64,000 bases of DNA from Fragum whitleyi (GCA_948146395.1 OX411548.1:57741020-57805019); one strand, 5' to 3'; counted from the stretch's first letter, positions 33,812 through 46,556 are shown. Made by a program: numbers and translations. Notes: generated by a model from the sequence alone, not told the origin.

Positions 33812-35760
33812 ATGCTCCAGGTAATCATGCAAAATCCCCCCCTTTTTATGTTAAATGGAAGAAGTGGGAGTGATAGAGGTGTAGGTAACTTTACATTTTT
33901 GTCATTTAATGGGTGTAGTGTTATAGACTACTGTCTAGTGTCATTAAGATGCTTCAATTTCATTGTTGTTTTAATTTTGAAGAGCGAACAGAATCTCAAT
34001 AAAATATACTGTCTAGTTTTAACAAACAGATATAATTTCTACGCGGAAAGTTAAAACATTATCTCTGAAAACCAGTCTGGCTTTAAGGCAGGTTATTCAT
34101 ATTTGGAATACATTTAAAATTAGACTTATTGATTTATCCAACCGTATCTTTTTGTACATTGACTACCCACAAAATTGGGGCGAGTCAATAATTAACGCCT
34201 ATCTTCAAAAAGGATCACGTGATAATGTAAATAATCATCTAGGCAATCAAAATATTCTCAGTAAAATAGACGGTCTAGTTTTAACAAACAGATAAAATTT
34301 CTACGCGGAAAGTTTAAACATTATCTCTGAAAACCAGTCTGGCTTTAAGGCAGGTTATTTACATTGATAATGCATTTGTGTTTAATTCCATGAAAAATCA
34401 CGTTGTTTCTAAAAAAACGGCGCAAATTATATGTTGCATTTATAGACTTCGATAAATGTTTCGATACTATAGATAGACCCACTCTTTGGAAAGTCTTATG
34501 AAATAAGGGGCTAAAAGGTCGTTCATACAAATATGTATGGTAATGGTATATCATGTGTCAAGTGTAATAATGTCAGAACAAATTTAATAGATAGCTTAAT
34601 AGGACTGAAGCAAGGCTGTTCCTCAAGTCCTTTACTTTGCTCCCTCTTTCTAGACGATTTTGAAAAGATTCTCAAAAATTTCAATATACGTGGTATTCAA
34701 TTACATCCAATTATGGAAGAACTTGCGCTTATGATGTTTGCCGATGACAGTCCGAAACTTGAATTGAATTTATAATCGGATTTTTGCAAAGAATATAAAT
34801 TAAAAGTCAATATCGAGAAGACTAAAATAGTTGTTTTTAGTAAGGGCAGTAAGTTCTCTAGACACAAAAAATGGTCTTATAATGACATTAAAATAAAAAA
34901 TGTTCAAAGATTTTGCTATGTTGGACTTACTTTTACTCAGAAATTGTCTCTTAATGTTATAATCAACGAATTATGTTTATAAGGAAAGGTGTATTGAACG
35001 CCGTTTTAAGCTCGTTGTTTCAATTTGGAATCCTGCCACGCAAAATGTTTTTTTATGATAATTGATACAAAAATATGTTCCTAATTATTCTATAGGGCTG
35101 AAATATGGGGTATGGATGGGTATTTATCAAGACCTGGAAAGATGTCAGTATTATGCATGAAAATGTTTTATGAATGCCAAACAAAACACTTGAAATTATT
35201 TTGTATTGGGAGAATGCAGTTCTTACTAAAAAACGATGTTTGTCATATTGGTTAAAGATTCTTAAGATGAATGAATGTCGATATGTGAAAAAATGTTATA
35301 ACATGATGGTTTTAGATGACGAAAATGGCAATGAAAATTGGGTTTTAGAAATACGTAAATGTTTACAGGAATATAGATTTGGATACATTTGGAATAATAA
35401 AAAGCAGTTCCTTGCACAATTTGCAAACCGGCTTCAAGAAGTATTTATTCAAAAAGTACAGAGCCTGTTTTGTGAATTTTAAATCGTCATGTCTCAATCT
35501 AGAAATCGAAAATGGAAGGCAAAATAATGTTTTTAAGAAGAATCGAAAATGTAAGTTATGTAATAGTTATAAAATTGAAGATGAATACCATTTCTTATTT
35601 AAATGCGATAATAACAGTGATAATTATTAGGAAAACTTATATTCCAGAAAAAATTGTCTTGAATCCAAATAGATTTAAATTCAATTTAATTATGTGTAGG
35701 CGAATCGATAATCTAATCAAATCGATTGCAACATACATATTTTTAGCATTTTAAAAAAAG
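33812..35760 (+). mobile_element. APE-type LINE relic, copy 1
   Basis: Endonuclease C-terminus (33860-33950; NGRSGSDRGVGNFTF, GCSVIDYCLVS with the Asp kept) runs straight into RT text (LNKIYCLVLTNR), so the linker between them is deleted. A 262-bp segment (GTCTAGTTTTAACAAACAGAT ... AGGTTAT) is duplicated in tandem (from 34011 and 34273). RT core: FIDFDKCFDTIDR (about 34440), GLKQGCSSSPLLCSLFLDDF (34600-34665), MMFADDS (34732-34752), the catalytic FADD form. C-terminal region 35174-35482 and a zinc knuckle KCKLCNSYKIEDEYHFLFKC (about 35548-35607). Several frameshifts and stops; not active. Confidence 0.9.
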
Positions 35761-36540
35761 AAACAATAGTTTTTCAGATGAAAGGATAAACATTGATTTA
35801 CCATTTAGGTGTCTTTTATAAATAAGCCTTCCGTGGTGATAAAGGCTTTGCCCTTCGTTTCGTCAAAGCTTTTCACTTACACGGAAGCATGAATTTCAGT
35901 ATCAAGTTAATCTTTTTTTTGCAATTATAACCTATGTCTCGCATAATGTATTTTTTGTTTCAAATGAAAATAAATCTTTGTGACTTTTTAATCTTTTCTA
36001 AAGTTTTCTCCTACAATTAATCTGTAGCACTCAACATGTATAGACTGGGGTAAGACTGCATTGCTATGTGGGTTGATCGTAGTCTATACTGTCTTCCAAA
36101 GTACTGAATATTCCGTAAACAGTACGAAGTAATTCGCTCTTATAATTGATCAGAAATAAAAGGAAAGAATTGTACTATAAACAGTAACCTAGCTATATAA
36201 ATGTTATATGTCTCGAAAACATCTATGTGTGAATATATGCATATCTAGATCTGTGTATGTGAATAAATATATGTTTAAAGAACTTTGTATGATATTGATA
36301 ATGATGAAAATGTCTTTCTCAATGTACCTATTTGTAACATGTAGAATTTGTTGTTTGTAACTTGCATGGGCCGGTGGCCTTAAAGCATATAAAGATTGTA
36401 TTGATCATTAGATTCTAATTTCGAGGTAATAGCCAGTTTTAAGAACAAAAATTGTCTTTCCTTTAGAGTCACCTCATAACCAGTAATGAATGTCTAAGAG
36501 TGATAATTTATTTGTTCATTGGACCTCTCTGAGCCTAAAT
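35761..36540. other. Possible LINE 3' untranslated region
   Basis: AT-rich sequence following the LINE. A GGGCCGGTGGCCTTAAAGCA phrase at about 36369 followed by TAAAGATTGTATTGAT could be the LINE 3' end, but no target duplication is visible. Confidence 0.35.
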
Positions 36541-36742
36541 AAGGACGTTTACATTATATATTTTTGGGTATGACTTGATATCAAATAACAAGAAGGCAAA
36601 ACAATTGGAAATCTATAGAGAACCATCAGCATAAAGATAGAGTTAAAGATGCTGTTCCTGGCTGCCATCTCAAACTAAGAAACTAAGGCCTATATCGCTC
36701 CACTGGCTTTAACATCTTACTTTGAATAAAAACAACACTTAA
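36541..36742 (+). repeat. Background repeat R0, left part (host of TTAA element)
   Basis: The phrases ACTTGATATCAAATAACAAG, CCACTGGCTTTAACATCTTAC and TTTGAATAAAAACAACACTT recur at 51930-52123. A related, uninterrupted form spans 56660-56850. It ends at TTAA (36739-36742), where the element begins. Confidence 0.8.
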
Positions 36743-37044
36743 GGTGGCAATGGACAGCAGCCACCCGACTCTGTAAACCGGAAGCGGGGTTTCGTTTATT
36801 TAACGTCCCTATTTGCGCTTTGTTAAAAAAGACCGGTTTGCGTAAGGTTCTGCTGATGGGAATTACGCAGAAAAATGATGGAAAAACTTCATTACTATGC
36901 TTCTTTTCAACATTTCATGTCAATTGAATGACTGTATCATTATATTTTACAATAGAAATGCGTTAAACCGTCATTAAGATAGGAGGGGTCACTGTAAAAA
37001 AACAAAGAAAATTCTTATATGTCATATATATATATCTATATCAT

Positions 37045-40000
37045 AGAATGTAGTCCGTGGGCCAGGAGGGGTCACCGTGCACCCCCCTAAGGGCTCTCCG
37101 AGAGTGGTATGGAAATGTTCATAGGACCTACCTGAGTGAGAATCACGATGTTAACAGCTGGTTATTTGGGTCCCGACTGCCATTCCGAGTTGTTTTCTAG
37201 ATGGCAGCCAAGAATAAATTCATTTTACCTTTGATAGAGGGATTTTGATCATTTTAAATATTTTTTGAGGGTCGAAAACATGTATATTTTGCGTTCTGGT
37301 AAAACACTTAATTACTTAATATGGTCCAACTTCCGAAATGGGAGATGGCAGCCAGTTCTAGCTAAGATTTTTGCTATTTTTTCGATGAATGCAATGAGAT
37401 AAAAGTGTTTACCATGTACTACACAATAAATCATAATGCAAAGTGCTATGATATTGTTGATATGACCTTCCCGAGTTCAAATCAAGTTGTTAACATTCGA
37501 TATTTTGGGTCCTGACTGCCTTTCTCGGTGTTTTTCTAAATAGCAGCCACTAAAAATACAAATTAACCAGGAGGTTTTTTATAGACACCCTTTGATTTTG
37601 AATCATATCTAAAGACCAAAAGATGTATATTTTGCGTTCTTGGTACGATAACTATTAGTTAAAGATAATTTGGATATCCAAACATCCTGTATGAGAGATG
37701 GCAGCCAGTTTAAGATAGAATTTTTTCGATTTACTGTTTCATTCTATGAAAGATGAAGGGTCAACATGTACTTAACCAAAAATCCCCTCTGACTGTGCTA
37801 TATAATTGTTAATGCAACATCCCCAAGGTTGAATCAAGTTGTTTATAGTCGATATTTTGGGTCCCGACAGCCTTTTGGTGTGTTAACATGGCAGCCAATG
37901 CAAATACAAGTAAATAAATCGGAACAACTTGTATACGAGCTAACTTTATTTTTGATCTTTAAGGGCCAAAAACATATATATACATGTATATATATTTGGT
38001 GTACTAGCTAAAAACTGGAAAAAAAATCTAAATTCTATTTGAAGATCAAACATCCTGAATGGTAGATGGCAGCTAATCTTGAATATGGAATTTGCCAATT
38101 TTTGCTGCAGAGAATAAGACAAGAGGAGACGAACCATCCTAAAACCCTTTCTGAGAGTGCAAAAGAATGTTTCACCGATCTCACCGAGTGAGATTCAAAA
38201 ATCTTTTAATCGATAATTTGCGTCCCGATTGCCTTTACGGGCATTTTCTACGTGGCAGCCAAGAAGATGCTTGAATTACATTAGAATCCCTATGCAAACA
38301 TTGTTTCACTCATTTTAAGGACCAGACACCTATATTTAATGTTTAAGCTACCGTTCTATCAATTAATGTCGGAATTGAAATCCCCCCCCCCCCCAAAAAA
38401 AACCCTGAATTTTAAACATGAATTTAATTCGTGTGTGTGTGGGGGGGTCTGAAAAAAAATTATCAAATTGTTCACAAGACCCTCCGCGGTAAAATCATGT
38501 ATTAATATTAATATTTGGTATCTTTGGTTTCACCTTCTAATAAACGTTTTCAAACTGAAAGGGAAACATATTTGATTTTTTTAAATTTTCTTCTTGGTTA
38601 TCTCGGGCTTATTTGATGTTCCCGAAATTCTCAAAGCGAGATGGCAGCCAGAAATTTATACAAATACGCCATATTTATTTAGCTCGGTATAGGAATACTC
38701 TCAAATTGCGACCGAAAATGTCCGCCAAATTAAGTAAATGTAAAAGAATCCGAAACAATCCACCAGTTTTGCTTATTTCGATATCTTAAATTCTTGAAGG
38801 GCTCAGCAGTGCTTATCCCTACGTAGCTGATACATTTAGAAATTCATACATCAATTTGTTTAGGACGTTTTACTTAGCATTAATTAATTTATTTTTTTAA
38901 AAAAAACTTGGCCGCCATTTGACCATATGGAAGTTTTTCTATATCAACTTTTACAAAATATATCCTTATCATTGTATGGAAATGTAAATTTGGATTTATC
39001 TGTTTTAAATTAAAAACATGCGCCCTGTTTGACACAATAAACGCCTCACTAAAACATTCTTAGAACGAATGACTCCTTTTTTGTGACGCAGCATTATATA
39101 TGGACAAACGTTTAATGTACGCTCATATTCATATCATGAAGTATACTTCGAAAGTTTCATAAAAAAACTCCCTTAAAGACAGTGACTATATAGCATGGAC
39201 AATTATGTGCTATGATTGTCCAATGATCAGGAACATTATGTGCAACCTTCTTACAAATCCATCAATAGTTTGATGAAAACCATGCACTGATGTAGAAGGA
39301 GTAACATTTACAAGACAATTTCTAATTGTGCAGCTTTTGCGTGATTTGGAATAATGTCATCCAACGGAATTGATAAGCACACATAGTCACACGATGAGGA
39401 ACATTCTTAGAAAGTTTCACGCAAACCCATCAATAAATGCAAGACGAATGTGTGGACAAGATGTTTTACATCAAGTTCCCTTTTTCCGTTACTCGGCATT
39501 ATATCAGCAATCATCAACAAAAAGAGTTTTGTTTTATTGTGTGAAAGTTTCGAGAAAGTATGTCTATAACTGAAGTAAATGTTTTGCTGTAAAAAACATT
39601 GTGTACTTGACAATAAGTCCAGTTAAAACCATTATTTATTATTTAATCAGCGCTCCATTCATGGCATTTTTGAATCACTAACTCTAAATGTCCCAAAATC
39701 AATAAAAAAAACAAAACGTTTAATCAACCAATTTTAACCGCTCCGAAATCATTCAAAATTTTCCAATCATTCAATAATTCCATTAGCTTGAGTGGATTTG
39801 GAAGCTTCTGATTGGTCCTGAAGACAAACATATCATCTAATAGAACAATATGTCATTATATTTCATAATTGTGCTCAAGTTCGATAAAAATGAAAACATT
39901 CAAATCTTTCAAAATTCGCTTATGCTACTTACCCTTGTCAATTCCACAATGTTCTTAATCGAAACAAGAAATGAACTTATCTATGTGTAAACACGCGGAC

Positions 40001-42530
40001 TGACAGATGAAGAAAATGATACCAATATGCATCCTTCTTCGACAGAAACATGTACACATAAAGATGTTTTTACAGATATAAGATGAATTCAAATTATGAC
40101 CTGACTGCTATCTCATAATTTCAGATTTCATTTTATGATGTATACTTAGTTCCAAAAGAAAGTGTGCACTTTTGAATTTTGAATATCTCTGAAATTATGC
40201 AATCTATCGTCATGAAATGTCGCATGACTATCCCAAAGAGTTTGTGCAAACGATATTTGAAAGCAAAAATCACGCAATGAGCAAATAGTTTCTGCTAAAT
40301 TGAGACATTTGATTTTGCATGTTTTGCATGTGCAACACGGCTTGGACGAATAATTGGTCTGAAAATGCATTTAATTCAATCTTTGCGGCTTTCTTAAGCA
40401 TAAAATCACATCTTCAATACAATTGTGCATGACGCTACAGAGCAGTTTGGCAACCAATAAACGTCGTTGAATAAAATCGAACCCTGTCAGATTTAGAACG
40501 TCATAAAAATTGATTGAGCATACATGTTCCAATAGAAATCGAGGTCATCTTTTTGTTAGGTCTTTAATAAGTAAATCGAGATGTCAAAGATCGCCATAGC
40601 ACCGTTCAACGACAGGTTACTGGCCTAACAACGCAGCAATGTCTAACGTTGACGTTCACATAACGTCTGCATAAAAATTAAAACTTTTGTTTGGAAATGG
40701 CTTGGAATGGCTTCTTAAACCCTATAAGGCAATATCAACACATAGCTCTTACAATAGAAAAAGTTGTAAGGAGGTCAAATCTCAACAATTTATATTCTGC
40801 CTGCGCGTATACAGCATGCGATACTTTATCCAAATCTGATTGGACTTTTAATTTAAAAGGCATTGCCTAAAGTATGGTATCAAATTTACTCCATAATTTT
40901 TCTCCAACTTTGTAAAAATCTAGAGAAATGCAAAAAGTGAAAGTGAACACTTTCTTATGGAATTCAGTATATTTTTTCTGAGTCAATTTAAAACTACCCT
41001 TATCCGTCAGATGGGACGAAAGAGAGAAAATATTGATATCAAGGATATATGGTGAACAACTTGATACATCCCCCCTTCCACAGGAGTGACATGCCCACCG
41101 ACTATTTTCATAGACTATTACAGTTTAGTAAGCAAAATTACGTATTTAACATTGGCTGTCATCTTCATTTCAGTATGTTTGGTTTTTAGATTAGACACTA
41201 AATTGAAGATATAATAAGAGCTGCGCTATACTTAGGTGATTTGGTCCTGAAAATAAGATAAAAAATAGACCAATGTTAGCAAAGGGATTCTTATATAATC
41301 TATACTTTTTCTTGGCTGCCAACTAGAAAAAAAAAACATTCGGAAAGGCAGTCGGAACACCAAAAACATCGATTGATACTTTTTTGCTTCTCACTGAGTA
41401 ATATTGGTTAAACTTTTCCATTGTCCTATCAGAGATAACTTTTAAACTTTTGTGATGATGATGAATTGAAAAAAAGACAAATTTCATATTCAAAACTGGC
41501 TGCCGTCTACCATTCAGGATGATTCATCTTCAAAAAGACATTAGCTATTTAAGCATATAGCACGAATACTAGATATTTATGTTTTTGTCATTAAAGATAA
41601 TAAAAAAACATAGGTTGCTCATTTATAAGTTGTTCCAATTTATTTACTTGTATTTGCATTGGCTGCCATCTAGAAAAACATCCCAAATAAGCAATTGGGA
41701 CTCAAAACATCTACTGTAAACAACTTGATTCAACCTTTGGAATGTTGAAGTAACAATTTTGTGGTACAATCAGAGAGGATTGATCGGCAAAGTACACGGT
41801 CACCCCTCATCTTTCATAGATTACAGCAAAAAAAGCAAAATCCTTGTCTTAAACTGGCTGCCATCTCTAATAGAGCATATTTGGATATCCAATTTAAAAT
41901 TGCCTTATAGATATTGTACCAAGAACGTAAAAAATACACGTTTTGATCCTTAAATATGATTTGAAATCAAGTGATATCCGTTAAGTGTCTCCTATTTTAT
42001 TAGTATTGATAGTGGCTACCATTTACAAAAATGCCAAGAAAGGCAGTCAGACCTATGATATTGACTGTTAACAGCTTGATTTGAACTTGGGAAGGTCATA
42101 TCAACAATATCATAGCATTTTGCAGTATGATATATGGTGTAGTACATAGTGAACACTTTTATCTCATTGCATTCATCAAAAAAATAGCAAAAATCTTATC
42201 TAGAACTGGCTGCCATCTCCCATTTCGGAAGTTGGGATCTTTACAATTATTTTAAGTAATTAAGTGTTTTACCAGAACGCAAAATATACATGTTTTAGAC
42301 TCTCATAAAATATTTAAAATGAACAAAATCCCTCTTTAGTGTATCAAAGAAAAAATGAATTTATTCTTGGCTGCCATCTAGAAATCCACTCGGAATGGCA
42401 GTCGGGACCCAAATTACCAGCTGTTAACGTCGTGATTCTAACTCAGGGAGGTCCTATGAACATTTCCATACCACTCTCGGAGAGCCCTTAGGGGGTTGCA
42501 CGGTGACCCCTCCTGGCCCACGGACTAATG
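37045..42530. mobile_element. Large fold-back element with tandem-repeat arms
   Basis: Opens TAGTCCGTGGGCCAGGAGG and closes with the exact inverse, CCTCCTGGCCCACGGACTA. The first 170 or so bases of the arms are about 93 percent alike. The arms continue inward for roughly 1.3 kb (37045-38345 against 41225-42530) with lower identity. Each arm is a tandem array with a period of about 350 bases, marked by ATGGCAGCC at 37201, 37541, 37888 and 38252 and inversely at 42369, 42013, 41661 and 41314. No transposase frame is seen. I do not recognise this family. Confidence 0.75.
38346..41224. other. Central part of the fold-back element
   Basis: Contains C and G runs (38384-38395, 38441-38447), one more GATGGCAGCCAG unit at 38640 and a GGCCGCCATTTG at 38910. 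From about 39110 to 41020 nothing is recognisable; the frames at 39370-39573 and 40146-40370 look like chance. 38260-39105 is also present at 53600-54475. Confidence 0.45.
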
Positions 42531-43001
42531 GTATGCTGAATTTTTTACCAAATAAAGGAAGAATATGGGTTTTAAACATAACGCAAAATAAGAAAAATTC
42601 ATCGGGTAATTTCTTCAAAAAATAGGTTTTTGTGACATTTTTACCCAGTCAAATTACAATTACATTTTGAATTTCGAAGGCAAATTGTGCAAATGCAACT
42701 GTTCAAAAAGAAATTTTCTTGGCAACAGCCATTGTGTTCATGTATAAGGTCTATCAAAATGTATGTGTTTTATAGCTTTAAGCTAGTACTGAGTTTATAC
42801 TAGACCTAAAACGAATATAAACGTTTTTCTTAAAAATGGTCAATACCACTCAGGGACAGATATCTCCAGCACGAAAACGAGTGTGGAAAGGTACCTTCAA
42901 TCTTTTTTATATAATGACTACACAATGTTAGTCTACAACATATGTGACCAAGAAAAAATTTTCTTTTGGTGGAAAAAAATGACGCCATGTGTCCATTGCT
43001 A

Positions 43002-43125
43002 TGTGACCTATTTTATTATGATTAACTGGGTCTGGCCCACATTGCACCAAAATACTCAATCACCATTAACCTGCATACCCTTTACCCATCTTATTAAAAC
43101 ATTCAAGTGATTGCAATTTTTTTTA
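43002..43125 (+). repeat. Background repeat R0, right part
   Basis: ACTGGGTCTGGCCCACATTGC, then AATACTCA, ATTAACCTGCATACCCTT, ACCCATCTT and AAGTGATTG match 56758-56850 in order. Confidence 0.8.
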
Positions 43126-43683
43126 GGTATAAAGGTCATTTAACATTTGTAGTTAATCAAAATAGTATTATTCTCAATTTTGGATTTCTTGCTTTCATCT
43201 AGCTCGGAAGTCAATTTACAAGCGGTGATGGGGCTATCAATCTAATTTTAAGTAGACGGGATTGCAGCTATCATAAAGAGACATGACAGGAATTAAACCA
43301 ATTCAAAAGCTTGGTTTGTCAAATAGAATCTATTTTTCTCTAAATGCTGTTTGACTGCCATGTTGTTTGCAATAGTTATTGTTTCTTTCGTTTGATGGGT
43401 TAATATCCTCATTTTACTTAAAAGTATGATCTGTACGACAAACCTAAGGTCAAAAATGCATAAAACTCAAGATAAGTAAAGTAGTAACATGTACTTGTTC
43501 AAGGAGTCCTGGCTGCCATCTCGATTTTCTAAAAATGGTCAATGATGACAAGGTGTCATCAGGCAGATTCTTGATGAGTAAGACTTTGGCTACAAGAATC
43601 AGCCTAGAAAAAAACTTTATACCACACTTCTAGGTTCAAGTAAAATATGCCTTTTTTCTGCCGGACTAGTTGAGGAAGGTATT
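43126..43683. other. No recognisable feature
   Basis: AT-rich; one further TGGCTGCCATCTCGAT phrase at about 43510, the same motif as in the fold-back arms. Confidence 0.45.
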
Positions 43684-43991
43684 GAGATGCCTTTCAATAA
43701 TGATTTTACTATTTTTGAATTGAACCAGGCCATTGCTAAAATGGAGCCCTGATGGTCACCTGATGACGGTATTCACTACTCAGTCCTAAAAAAACTTTCA
43801 GATAATGCTAAGATTAAATTGTTAAACACGATCCTGCGTCATATAGACCAATTTCTTTGACTTCTACTTTCACGAAACTCATGCAAAAGATGATGATTAA
43901 ACCCCGACTTTGCAATTATTTAGAAAAAAAAAAAATAATTTGTTCATCAAATATCAATCAGGATGTCGTTCTGGTCATTCATCTAGCTAGA
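43684..43991 (+). mobile_element. Short LINE reverse transcriptase relic
   Basis: Not an open frame, but translation gives EMPFNNDFTIFELNQAI, one stop, SPDDGIHYSVLKKLSDNAK and LLNTIL. After a deletion it continues SYRPISLTSTFTKLMQKMM, PRLCNYLE, NNLFIKYQSGCRSGHSS. These are the standard pre-RT and RT-start blocks of jockey/I-type LINEs (KSPGPDGIHY..ML, SYRPISLTS..KLME, QSGFR.G.ST). The family differs from the other LINEs here. Confidence 0.8.
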
Positions 43992-44194
43992 TTAGAATCT
44001 CACATACGAAGAGCACAAAAGAGTAAACACTTTTGATCATCGAGTGCCTTGTAATGTCCTCACCATAAGGTTTGTGGGATATCAATGAAAAAGCGACCGA
44101 TTGTTGTTAAGGATGAAGAAAAATTCTTTATCCCTTTGCTGTTTAATCCCTGCTTTTACATGTTTGTGATTTTATAATTGAAAAAAAAAAGATT

Positions 44195-44243
44195 GTGAAA
44201 AAAGAAGAAATTGCTTCTGACAAGCAATTTCTTCTTTTTCCAC
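44195..44243. repeat. 49-bp hairpin
   Basis: Arms GTGAAAAAAGAAGAAATTGCTT and AAGCAATTTCTTCTTTTTCCAC pair around CTGAC, with one mismatch. The same design as 27468-27530 (TTGTGGAAAAGGAAG ... TTGCT). Confidence 0.85.
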
Positions 44244-44249
44244 ACTATT

Positions 44250-46550
44250 TTCTACCCTACTGAGTATTTTTCAAATGAAATGCACTTTTTGTTCGTTCGC
44301 AAAACTTTTGACAGGTCAAAATTTTGTAAAACAGAAAAGGGTTAAAAAGATATATTTGAGGATGCGTCCAATATGAAGGATGAACACTATGTCCTTGCAT
44401 TATTTAGGTGTGCAAATTAGAACAATAACAATTCATTTATTTTTTCTATCATTCAAACTACTTCAATATCAAATTCAAATTGTCTAAACTCGAAAAAAAT
44501 ACTCGCCTTGTTAAGACAATAATTTAAATGCAATTTATCTAATGTTTCGGACGAATCGAATTGAACATAAGCATATCTTAAAGACCGCTTGTACTTCCAT
44601 GTCTTAATGATATTATACTAATCCTATCGCAAAAATACAACAAGATAAGTAATGAAAAAATCAAAATAGAAGATGAAATCAGTTCTTTGAAGGTAGTTGA
44701 AGCGCTAGAACGTCCAAATTAAAAACGTTGAATTGAACAAAAAAGATTATCTGAAGAAAAAAAATAAACATGAAATTATTGCTTTTCTTTAAATAATACG
44801 TAATCAGTATTTGTATGATAAGGAATATATAACATTGGGGAAATTGATAATTGTCGATGCAAAAAGTATGTATAGTATAAATCTTTTTGCCTCTATTTGG
44901 GTTTTCTTTGTCGATGGGAGAGTTATAGTTATAAGATAAAAGTCGGTATGTCAAAAGCAAAGGGGAATTGGTGAGATATTTTACTATATTTTTTTTTCAA
45001 AACTACACAAATTAGATTAATTTGTATCACTTAATATTCAGAGAAAACAGACAATGACCAAAGTGACCTTGGTCTTTAAGGTGTGTGGTACACTCCATTC
45101 CAAAAATAGTCTTACCGGTCAGGATCAGAAAATGGGATAGAGAAAAAGACATCAATTAAGCGTAACAACATGGATTCTGTTTTGGTCTTACAAATCGTAT
45201 AATTTTATTAAAGAATGAGCTATCTGAGGTTAAAGGTCATATAAATATCTTCTATTGAAATGGATGAAACTCCGAAAACATGACAGGTAAAGTTAGGTGT
45301 TAGATATTTAAGAAGGGTCAGATAGATCAAGGTCGAGATGGTGTACTACTTAATGGATCCTAATTATATTCCATATAAAGTAAGATATGGATTATTTTAC
45401 TCATTTAGATCTTTAAAGGACCTCTTTATCATGTTGTTGAATATAAATAAATGCTTCTAAAAGGCAAAAACTTTCATTTACTTGTTAATTACTTAGAAAA
45501 ATATTTTTGAGGTTACGTCACTAATTAGGGATGCACGTCTTGCACTAGCAATATTTAGTTTAGTTTATGAACAATGACAATTCATTTTTGATTTCCAAGT
45601 GATTAAGAAATTTGATATCAAATTTAAATTGGAAAAAAAACCCCAAGAAATATTATTTGTCATTGTGTCTTGTAAGGACAATAATTGGTTTCGCCATTTA
45701 CGTTTTGAACAAAACGGATAATAATATGAGCACATTCGAAACATAGCTTGTATCTCCATTTCATATGTCGGCATTAGTGATCGTTATTTATCTATGATTA
45801 GATAAATATTATAAGTGTTGTTTTTTTAGTGTACGAAATTGCCGATTGTCATCCTGTGCAACAATTAAAACATTTACGAAAACAGAATTCAATACATAAT
45901 CAATCGTTACTAATGATTTAATGTCGTTGCGCGCTTTTGTTATATATAGCTTGCAAAAAAAGTGTTTTGATGTCATTCAAAATTGAAGCTCAAAAGGAAG
46001 GTAGAAATGGCTATATTTTCCCTAAATTGATCGCATTAGCAGAATATTTTAAAGGTTTTCAAAATAAAACAGTCTTCGCAAAAACCTATTATAATAATTG
46101 ATGACTGATCTGATTCTCCTTTCACTTAAAGTATTCTAGAATATATTTCATTTTTTAATTTCAATCAAACTTATTCAAATTGTGAAATTTAAAAATCAGA
46201 TTTTTCTTTAAATTGGGATGTTTTGTAATTTCAATCGTTACATCGATTCAGAACGAATGTAGTACACCGAAAAACATTTTCTTGTCCAAGTGGAGTGAGT
46301 TTAACAAAAAAGTTGCTTTTGTACAGATGAAATTACGTCATACTTTTTAAAGATTTAAATCGGTCTATTTTCGTCAATCTTCCACCGTTTTGTATAATCT
46401 CGGTGTCTATTGACGGTAGTTTTTCCTTAGGAACATCATGAACATATCCATTCTATTATACTTTGATAAAATTTTTACCTTAATATTTCCAGCTTTTGAC
46501 GTCTACATCTTTCTTGTTCTACACGAATTTATTTAATCTGGGTACTATGG
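44250..46550. other. Unassigned; weak internal duplication
   Basis: About 44425-44620 and 45565-45780 share a loose order of phrases (ACAATTCATTT, ATATCAAATT, AAAATTGG or AAATTG, AAGGACAATAATT or AAGACAATAATT, TTGAACATAAGC or TTTGAACAAAAC), a diverged repeat. No gene seen. Confidence 0.45.
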
Positions 46551-46556
46551 ACTTGG

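Larger units (their letters stand above)
36743..43001 (+). mobile_element. TTAA-type inverted-repeat element carrying a fold-back insertion
   Basis: Left end GGTGGCAATGGACAGCAGCC directly after TTAA. The right end, CATGTGTCCATTGCTA at 42985-43001, is the inverted copy with the last few bases and the second TTAA lost. 36743-37044 and 42531-43001 together equal the compact 767-bp copy at 13827-14593 in reverse. Everything between (37045-42530) is absent from that copy. Outside the right end (43002-43125) background repeat R0 resumes (CTGGGTCTGGCCCACATTGC). Confidence 0.8.

Noticed and set aside
36743..43001. piggyBac assignment for the TTAA-type element
   Set aside because: The TTAA target fits, but the ends start GGT and not CCC; Kolobok is more likely, and without a transposase neither is claimed.
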